NCBI GenBank assembly: GCA_900551005.1
Contig: URUL01000015.1
Coordinates: 1 to 26,826 of the forward strand
Reading direction: 5' to 3'
Source: an uncultured Ruminococcus sp.
GTDB lineage: Bacteria; Bacillota; Clostridia; Oscillospirales; CAG-272
DNA length: 26,826 nucleotides
The position numbers and the translations under genes were made by a program. Position 1 is the first letter of the stretch. Every line of letters begins with the position of its first letter. This document shows, piece by piece, positions 22,215 through 26,826 of the stretch. The notes under the pieces were generated by a model. The model was not told the DNA's origin, did not search any database, and saw only the letters and a program-made list of their open reading frames with translations.

Positions 22215-23717
22215 TCATTGCTCGAGATATGCTTTTGTATAGGCATGATAATTGATCATATATGTAAGCAGATTTCTCTCGGCGCCCGTACAGTCATCCA
22301 TCGAAAGACGAAGATCTATCAATTCGAGCATCGACAGGCATACGGTGCCCGAGCATATCGTTTTATCTCCCACGGTTACTTCCGCCGTAAAAGAGATATA
22401 TTTATCAAAATCAAATATATATATTCCCAAAAAATCGCCGAAAAAGCCTTCGGAATCCTTCGTGCCCGCCACATATTCAGCTGTGGCGGCATTTTTTATT
22501 GCATCGATACTTTCGTATTTCTCCTCTCCAATGGCAAACCATATTCCGGTTTTTATGTTTTCTGCGTCATATGATGAGGGAGAAAGAACGGATCCGCTTT
22601 TTGCTACAGCTGCACTTGCCCTGATACCCCATGGTTCGAGCATGGCAATCTGCGCCGAAAAATCGGTAATTTTATATACGTCTTCATTTGCTTCCGATGA
22701 AAGAACTTTATATATTTTCCCGGCTATTAGCTTATCGGTAAAAACTGCATTGGTGCTGATGCCTTCTTCCGGCACATCAGGATAAAACATGCCGCCGACG
22801 ATGCTTATATTGGAAAAATCTCCGCTGATAACGGTTTCATTGCCGGAATAAAATTCGCCGTCAATGATCGCGAGGGAGCTGTTTTCGGAGGAAACGGCAC
22901 AAGCCGTATTCGGCGTGCTTCCCTTTTCCCCCGTCGCTTCTATGCGCCCTCCTTTTATGCAGATATCTCCGCCGATGGAATATACACCCGTGCCTCCCGA
23001 AATAAGTCCGCCGGATATGTCGAGTGAACATCCCGATGCCATATTATAGATTACGGCACTGACAGCCGTCAGACTGCTTCCGCCGTGAATATTCACATTC
23101 GCTTTTCCCGCCGTTGTACCGCTCAGGAAGATCGCATGTGTGCCGGAATCCAGCTTGCCGTATATATCAAACGTGAGTAAGCTTGAGGTATCGGCGATAT
23201 CCGCATAAAAGCACGGTTTTACGGATTTGATTTCCGTATCAGACAATACTTTTATATGGGAATTGCCTTCTGTCTGTACCGTTATACCTCTCATTTTCGA
23301 TGTTATGTTCAAGTTTTCGAAAATGACGCTTGACTTCCCGTATACCGTTATCGCAGAAGCGCCCGATGTTTCGTTGTTTGATATGAGCGAGCCGTTTTTT
23401 ATGGTAACATTTGAGTTGCTTATTTTGATAACATACGTGTTTTTAGACGTTGCGAGTGTAATGCCGTTCAGATCCAAAATAAGATTCTCTTTATCGGTAA
23501 TGCTCAGATAGCCGCTAAGCGGAGAGCCGTCCGAAGGGGGTACGAGTGTCACCGTATCGCCCTCTCCTGCCGCATTGATCGCCTCACTTATTTTTGCATA
23601 GCCGACTTCACCTATGAGTGCCATATTTCCTGTCGCAGAAATACTCCACACGGAAAAGCACGAAAAAATGATTGCCGATATCAATATAAAACTGAGTGTT
23701 TTCGCTCTTGTGCGCAT
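22215..23717 (-). CDS. Secreted right-handed beta-helix-like protein of unknown function
   Basis: A 500-residue exported protein. Residues 1-29 form a signal peptide (basic RTRAK, hydrophobic core, then SISATG). From about 40 to 330 there are repeated short strands with N/D/G turns, for example LDLNGITL, VTIKNGSL, CSLDISGGLISGG and ICIKGGRIEATG, the pattern of pectate-lyase-like right-handed beta-helices. No catalytic residues can be named. The last 170 residues form a different, aromatic and acidic domain (DFLGIYIFDFDKYISF) ending in a helical MINYHAYTKAYLEQ. AGAGGAG precedes the ATG. It lies 23 bases after the 58-residue peptide gene and probably shares its transcript. A role at the cell or spore surface is inference. 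Confidence 0.7.
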   Translation of the reverse strand: MRTRAKTLSFILISAIIFSCFSVWSISATGNMALIGEVGYAKISEAINAAGEGDTVTLVPPSDGSPLSGYLSITDKENLILDLNGITLATSKNTYVIKISNSNVTIKNGSLISNNETSGASAITVYGKSSVIFENLNITSKMRGITVQTEGNSHIKVLSDTEIKSVKPCFYADIADTSSLLTFDIYGKLDSGTHAIFLSGTTAGKANVNIHGGSSLTAVSAVIYNMASGCSLDISGGLISGGTGVYSIGGDICIKGGRIEATGEKGSTPNTACAVSSENSSLAIIDGEFYSGNETVISGDFSNISIVGGMFYPDVPEEGISTNAVFTDKLIAGKIYKVLSSEANEDVYKITDFSAQIAMLEPWGIRASAAVAKSGSVLSPSSYDAENIKTGIWFAIGEEKYESIDAIKNAATAEYVAGTKDSEGFFGDFLGIYIFDFDKYISFTAEVTVGDKTICSGTVCLSMLELIDLRLSMDDCTGAERNLLTYMINYHAYTKAYLEQ

Positions 23718-23740
23718 GTTTCTCTCTCCTCTGTTTCGTA

Positions 23741-23917
23741 TCAGTCATCAAAATATATTTTCCCGCTGAAATATTTATCGGATATTTCATCATTTTCATC
23801 ATCGGGCAGCATGATGCTTGTCGTAATGATATCCTGCTGCCTGAAAATAAAAATATCTATTTCCGGCGAAACATATTTCTCCTTTTTAGTTGGTTTTTCA
23901 ACATCATTCGTTTTCAA
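23741..23917 (-). CDS. Small acidic protein with a C-terminal-half ITTS motif, unknown function
   Basis: 58 residues from a TTG start (23917-23915) that has AAAGGAG 9 nt upstream. A longer ATG reading from 23971 has no ribosome binding site. The protein has a basic N-terminus (KTNDVEKPTKKEKY), then VSPEIDIFIFRQQDIITTS, then a strongly acidic tail rich in D/E. The Y-x-SPE...DIITTS pattern is one I associate with small uncharacterised clostridial proteins; no function is known to me. It lies directly upstream of the secreted beta-helix gene in the same direction, so the two are probably linked. It ends with TGA. Confidence 0.65.
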   Translation of the reverse strand: MKTNDVEKPTKKEKYVSPEIDIFIFRQQDIITTSIMLPDDENDEISDKYFSGKIYFDD

Positions 23918-24232
23918 AACTGTCGTCTCCTTTCCAAACTGTCGTTTCCTGTCGAATTTCGTTAATATCATTTTAGGATTTTACATTTCTTTTGTCAATA
24001 CAAAATTCACATTTTTTTGTTATATTTTAGCTTTTTTAACAAAAAAAATAAAATCTTGTAGAAAACGGGAAAAAGATATGATCGGGAAAACATGCCGACA
24101 AAAAGAAAACGATCCGCCGAATTGCGATTTCGACGGATCTTGTCCTGAAGTTTTTTGATGATCTTTTTTGAGATAAAAACTGCCTTTTTCGGTAAAAAGG
24201 TAGCATTTTTTAGAAATTTTTGCGTATTTCGC
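23918..24232. other. Intergenic stretch between the small peptide gene and the BlaI-type gene
   Basis: About 315 bases, very AT-rich in the left part. No protein gene is supported; a minus-strand frame at 24007-24279 is low-complexity Lys/Phe-rich sequence. It contains an imperfect hairpin GATCCG...CGGATC (24111-24139) and a terminator-like hairpin at 24180-24209, so a short transcript of unknown strand may lie here. Confidence 0.5.
24180..24209. terminator. Terminator-like hairpin upstream of the BlaI-family gene
   Basis: A 10-bp stem CTGCCTTTTT/AAAAAGGTAG (24180-24189 with 24194-24203) with loop CGGT. T-runs follow on both strands. It insulates the repressor promoter from the left. Confidence 0.6.
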
Positions 24233-24261
24233 TTGACATTTGTTTTATACTTACGTATAAT
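24233..24261 (+). promoter_or_regulatory. Consensus sigma-A promoter of the BlaI-family gene
   Basis: TTGACA (24233-24238), a 17-nt spacer and TATAAT (24256-24261), perfect at all positions. The spacer and -10 contain an inverted repeat TTATAC-TTAC-GTATAA, a possible operator. Confidence 0.85.
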
Positions 24262-24278
24262 TATATAAAAGGCATTCA

Positions 24279-24290
24279 ATACACTTGTAT
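24279..24290 (+). promoter_or_regulatory. Cop-box-type operator (TACAnnTGTA)
   Basis: ATACACTTGTAT is a 5-bp inverted repeat with a 2-nt centre and contains TACACTTGTA, a full match to the TACAnnTGTA operator of CopY-type repressors, close relatives of BlaI/MecI. It lies just downstream of the expected transcription start and ahead of the ribosome binding site, suggesting autorepression. Confidence 0.55.
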
Positions 24291-24309
24291 ATCTTGAAGG
24301 AGAAATGAT

Positions 24310-24705
24310 ATGAAAAAGCTTCCCGAAACCGAATTTGACGTGATGTCTGCCATATGGGAAAGCAAGCCTCCCGTTACAACAACGCAGATAATGGAGCTGA
24401 TAGGGAAAGAACGCGGCTGGGCTGTCCCCGCTCTCATCACGATGCTGAACAGACTCAATGAAAAAGGCTTCATCTATTCGGAAAAGAAAGGAAAAATGAG
24501 ATATTATTATCCGCTTGTCAATTACAATGAATATCTCGAGTTTATCACAAAAGATTTCATGAGCAGATATTTCAATGACTCATTTGCAAAGTTTTTCTCG
24601 ACATATTATGATTTGCGTATGGTATCCGACGAAACGCTCGATGCCTTTGTAAAATGGGTAAAAGAGCGTCGCAGCGAATTTCGACGCTATCATTCCGACA
24701 AGTAA
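24310..24705 (+). CDS. BlaI/MecI/CopY-family transcriptional repressor
   Basis: A 131-residue winged-helix repressor. The N-terminal DNA-binding domain reads LPETEFDVMSAIWESKPPVTTTQIMELIG, then the recognition helix WAVPALITMLNRLNEKGFI, then the wing GKMRYYYPLV. The C-terminal half is the helical dimerisation region. GAAGGAG precedes the ATG. The gene has a perfect promoter and a candidate operator, implying self-control. Relatives are usually paired with a BlaR1/MecR1 (M56) sensor-protease; none is adjacent, and the next gene is the convergent DUF4830-like gene 2 bases away. The controlled genes are therefore unknown. It ends with TAA. Confidence 0.9.
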   Translation: MKKLPETEFDVMSAIWESKPPVTTTQIMELIGKERGWAVPALITMLNRLNEKGFIYSEKKGKMRYYYPLVNYNEYLEFITKDFMSRYFNDSFAKFFSTYYDLRMVSDETLDAFVKWVKERRSEFRRYHSDK

Positions 24706-24707
24706 TT

Positions 24708-25187
24708 TTACGGGAGAGTTACATCTCTTGAAAATCCGTGTACAAATCCCGAGGTATCGGCGCTGCATATATCGCCGCCGATCACTTTGTTTTTGAAGAC
24801 AAGCAGATTTATGTATACGTCGCCGTCATATTCGGGGTAATTCGTTATCTTATAGGTATAACGAGTTACCTCTTTTCCTTTGTATTTGGCAAGACTGAGC
24901 CCTTGATTTTTCTGCAGTTGATTGTAGTTTTCATAAAGCTTGTCAAACGTTGCCGGTATGGTTACGGTCTTCTCATCGATCGGCGTTTCTTCCACATTCC
25001 AGCCGAACTGCGATATAAAATCGATCCTGTCGGCGCCGGAATATATTTTGGCATAAGAAATGGTGGATGCGGACTCATCGGCATTATATGTCGGCACGAA
25101 AGCAACAAGTGCCAGCAGTACAGCCACGGAAAGAGCCGCAACGCATATGAATTTTACCGTAGACATACGAAATGAATATACAAACAT
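24708..25187 (-). CDS. DUF4830-like membrane-anchored protein
   Basis: A 159-residue protein with an N-terminal hydrophobic helix (about 9-31, FICVAALSVAVLLALVAFV), either a signal anchor or an uncleaved signal peptide, and an extracytoplasmic domain. The pattern FGWNVEETPIDEKTVTIPATFDKLYENYNQLQ, then QGLSLAKYKGKEVTRYTYKITNYP and VIGGDICS, followed by GFVHG, is what I recognise as the DUF4830 domain; the function is unknown. I start at ATG 25187 (MFVYSF), 5 nt after GGAGG; the adjacent ATG is too close and earlier starts lack a site. The gene is convergent with the repressor gene and 77 bases downstream of the next membrane-protein gene. Confidence 0.8.
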   Translation of the reverse strand: MFVYSFRMSTVKFICVAALSVAVLLALVAFVPTYNADESASTISYAKIYSGADRIDFISQFGWNVEETPIDEKTVTIPATFDKLYENYNQLQKNQGLSLAKYKGKEVTRYTYKITNYPEYDGDVYINLLVFKNKVIGGDICSADTSGFVHGFSRDVTLP

Positions 25188-25264
25188 CATATCCTCCCGC
25201 CGCCAAAGCGGCTTTTTTGCTTTTGTTTGTATATGTTTATTCATCAGTCAAGCGATTTATTCGT

Positions 25265-25804
25265 TTATTGCCTCTTTTCGAGAGAAACGGAAATAAAGAA
25301 AAGCGCTGCCATTATACAGAGAACCGAAATTTCGGGAAGCCATTCAAAAAAGGGCACGGCAGGCGAAGCAAAGAAATACTTCTGTGTATCCTCTACCAAG
25401 AGATGATAGAGAAAAGGAAGTCCGAAAAGCGGATAGAGCAGGTATTTCGTTCTGATCACACCGAAAAGCGTGAGCGCATATAAAACGAGAACGCCCGTAT
25501 AGAGGAAAAGGCACAGCACCGTATGTACTTTGCTCGGAAAGCTCAGTGCCTTAAAAGCAAAGAATCCAACACCCATCGCCACGGGAAGAACGGTAAGCTG
25601 CGGCACGGTATTGCCGAAAAAGATGACCGCGATGAAAAATATGACAGCCGCGGCGACGGTATCGACAAGATAGATCCAAAGAATCTCCGGCGTCATCTCA
25701 CCCGAGGTATAATAAATTATCCTTATCACCGCGGCGGCAAGCATGAGTATGACCGAGATCAGGGCGCTGGGATTTTTTTTGTTGATATAAAAAAGCGAAT
25801 GCAT
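25265..25804 (-). CDS. Uncharacterised integral membrane protein
   Basis: A 179-residue protein with about five to six hydrophobic helices (for example SALISVILMLAAAVIRIIYY and VLCLFLYTGVLVLYALTLFGV). I recognise no family and no catalytic motif. GGAGG lies 9 nt before the ATG, and a plausible promoter is at 25834-25862. It is followed on the same strand by the DUF4830-like gene, so the two probably form an operon of envelope proteins. It ends with TAA. Confidence 0.75.
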   Translation of the reverse strand: MHSLFYINKKNPSALISVILMLAAAVIRIIYYTSGEMTPEILWIYLVDTVAAAVIFFIAVIFFGNTVPQLTVLPVAMGVGFFAFKALSFPSKVHTVLCLFLYTGVLVLYALTLFGVIRTKYLLYPLFGLPFLYHLLVEDTQKYFFASPAVPFFEWLPEISVLCIMAALFFISVSLEKRQ

Positions 25805-25833
25805 CGATATTCACCTCCATTATTTTCAATGCT

Positions 25834-25862
25834 ATTTTACCATAAATATGAAAAAAAGTCCA
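25834..25862 (-). promoter_or_regulatory. Probable sigma-A promoter of the membrane-protein/DUF4830 operon
   Basis: On the minus strand TGGACT (25862-25857), a 17-nt spacer and TAAAAT (25839-25834). The six bases before and including the -10 (ATGGTAAAAT) repeat those of the ferredoxin promoter. Confidence 0.55.
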
Positions 25863-25932
25863 TAGAAATATTCAATAGCAAAGTTGTGTGGAAATTTTTA
25901 CATTATCTTAACGAAAAACGGCAAAATACATA

Positions 25933-25992
25933 TTGACACAGCAGCCGAAAAGTATTACAATAAAGACGAAAAAAGCCGCACTGCGCGGCTTT
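25933..25992 (+). promoter_or_regulatory. Promoter and leader hairpin of the fucO-like gene
   Basis: TTGACA (25933-25938), a 17-nt spacer and TACAAT (25956-25961) form a strong promoter. A hairpin AAAGCCGC/GCGGCTTT (25972-25979 with 25985-25992) ends just before the AGGAGG site, close enough to the expected +1 to affect transcript stability or initiation. Confidence 0.65.
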
Positions 25993-26006
25993 CAGGAGGT
26001 ATAATA

Positions 26007-26819
26007 ATGAATCGTTTTGTACTCAATGAAACATCTTATCATGGCAAAGGCGCTATCGAGAGCATAGTAACGGAAGCAAGAGCCAGAAGCTTCAGAAAAG
26101 CGTTCGTTTGCTCCGACCCCGACCTTATCAAATTCGGTGTAACCCAGAAGGTTACCGATATGCTCACACGCGAAGGTCTCGATTTTGAAATCTATTCGGA
26201 AATCAAACCGAATCCTACTATCGAGAATGTTCAGAGCGGTGTTGCCGCATTCAAAAAGTCAGGTGCCGACTATATCATCGCTATCGGCGGCGGCTCCTCT
26301 ATGGATACAGCTAAGGCTATCGGTATCATCATCAACAACCCCGAGCACGAAGATGTAAGAAGTCTTGAGGGAGCTGTCGCTACAAAGAACAAGTGTGTTC
26401 CGATCATTGCCGTTCCGACAACGGCAGGTACAGCCGCTGAGGTTACCATCAACTACGTTATCACGGATGTTGAGAAGAACAGAAAGTTTGTCTGCGTAGA
26501 TCCGCACGATATTCCCGTTGTAGCTGTTGTAGATCCGGATATGATGTCCTCAATGCCCAAGTGGCTCACAGCCGCTACCGGTATGGATGCTCTTACTCAT
26601 GCTATCGAAGGTTATATCACGGCAGGCGCATGGGAGCTTTCCGATATGTTCCATCTCAAGGCTATCGAGATAATCGCTCGTTCACTTCGCGGTGCCGTTG
26701 CCAATACTCCCGAAGGCCGTGAAGGTATGGCTCACGGTCAGTATGTTGCAGGCATGGGCTTTTCCAATGTTGGTCTCGGCATCGATCACTCCATGGCACA
26801 TCCGCTCGGAGCTCTCTAA
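26007..26819 (+). pseudogene. fucO: Iron-containing alcohol dehydrogenase, lactaldehyde reductase (FucO) type, interrupted near the window end
   Basis: 270 codons of a group III metal alcohol dehydrogenase, normally about 380 residues. From the start (MNRFVLNETSYHGKGA) it follows E. coli FucO closely: IAIGGGSSMD (NAD site), a TTAGTAAEVT loop, KFVCVDPHDIP, and iron ligands D194 and H198 in MDALTHAIEGY and H261 in GIDHSMAHPLGA. FucO reduces L-lactaldehyde to 1,2-propanediol in fucose or rhamnose fermentation. AGGAGG lies 7 nt before the ATG at 26007. A TAA directly after HPLGAL replaces the Tyr codon of the expected Y-x-TPHG segment and would remove the last iron-ligand His and about 110 residues. 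The frame otherwise continues as E-T. Because this is 7 bases from the window end, sequencing or assembly error is as likely as a true nonsense mutation. Confidence 0.8.
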
Positions 26820-26826
26820 GAAACTC

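Noticed and set aside
24007..24279. 90-codon minus-strand open frame
   Set aside because: Low-complexity Lys/Phe/Ile sequence in AT-rich DNA. It overlaps the perfect promoter of the BlaI-family gene and crosses a terminator hairpin.
1..26826. CRISPR arrays, insertion sequences, prophage or rRNA genes
   Set aside because: I saw no regularly spaced direct repeats, transposase, integrase or phage structural genes, and no rRNA sequence anywhere in the window.

Overview
This window comes from a low-to-moderate-GC, spore-forming Firmicute, most likely an anaerobic gut-type Clostridia (Oscillospirales-like). Evidence: a spoVAC-spoVAD-spoVAE operon, a Spo0A master regulator, the darA-holB-ricT-uppP neighbourhood, a clostridial 2[4Fe-4S] ferredoxin, a HemZ-type radical SAM enzyme, and strong AGGAGG ribosome binding sites with several TTG/GTG starts. 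Most of the window is ordinary core chromosome.

Layout. 1-424: 5' part of an ATP-grasp gene (minus strand, runs off the edge). 583-756: ferredoxin (minus), with its own promoter and terminator. 954-2781: spoVAC, spoVAD, spoVAE (plus). 2879-6147: a consensus sigma-A promoter drives darA, holB, ricT and uppP, ending at a 17-bp terminator. 6150-7480: the only accessory-looking stretch. It holds a small membrane-protein gene, a candidate structured RNA transcribed leftward, a tRNA-like gene with a CUA (amber) anticodon, and a hairpin-rich tail. 7540-19505: nine co-directional minus-strand genes read as cdaA, cdaR, FAD oxidoreductase, recJ, rel, dtd, hemZ, uridine-kinase-like and MurJ/SpoVB-like flippase. 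19669-21061: a leader with a possible attenuator, then ispD-ispF. 21311-22105: spo0A. 22215-23917: a secreted beta-helix protein and a 58-residue peptide gene (minus). 24233-24705: BlaI/CopY-family repressor with a TACAnnTGTA operator. 24708-25804: DUF4830-like protein and a membrane protein (minus). 25933-26819: fucO-like iron alcohol dehydrogenase, apparently interrupted by a stop codon next to the window end.

Functional themes. Cyclic-di-AMP recurs: the synthase CdaA and its partner CdaR head the long operon, and the receptor DarA heads the other. The (p)ppGpp enzyme Rel is in the same co-directional cluster as CdaA. Envelope lipid-carrier functions (uppP, the flippase, ispD/ispF for isoprenoids) and sporulation genes (spoVA, spo0A, ricT) also share the region.

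Most interesting point: the 7189-7264 tRNA folds with anticodon CUA, an alanine-type G3-U70 pair and A73. None of the 26 complete genes I could check ends in TAG (17 TAA, 9 TGA). This could mean natural amber suppression or UAG reassignment, but a tRNA-like repeat is a real alternative. Beside it, 6833-7051 looks like a promoter-to-terminator non-coding RNA with 6S-RNA-like architecture.
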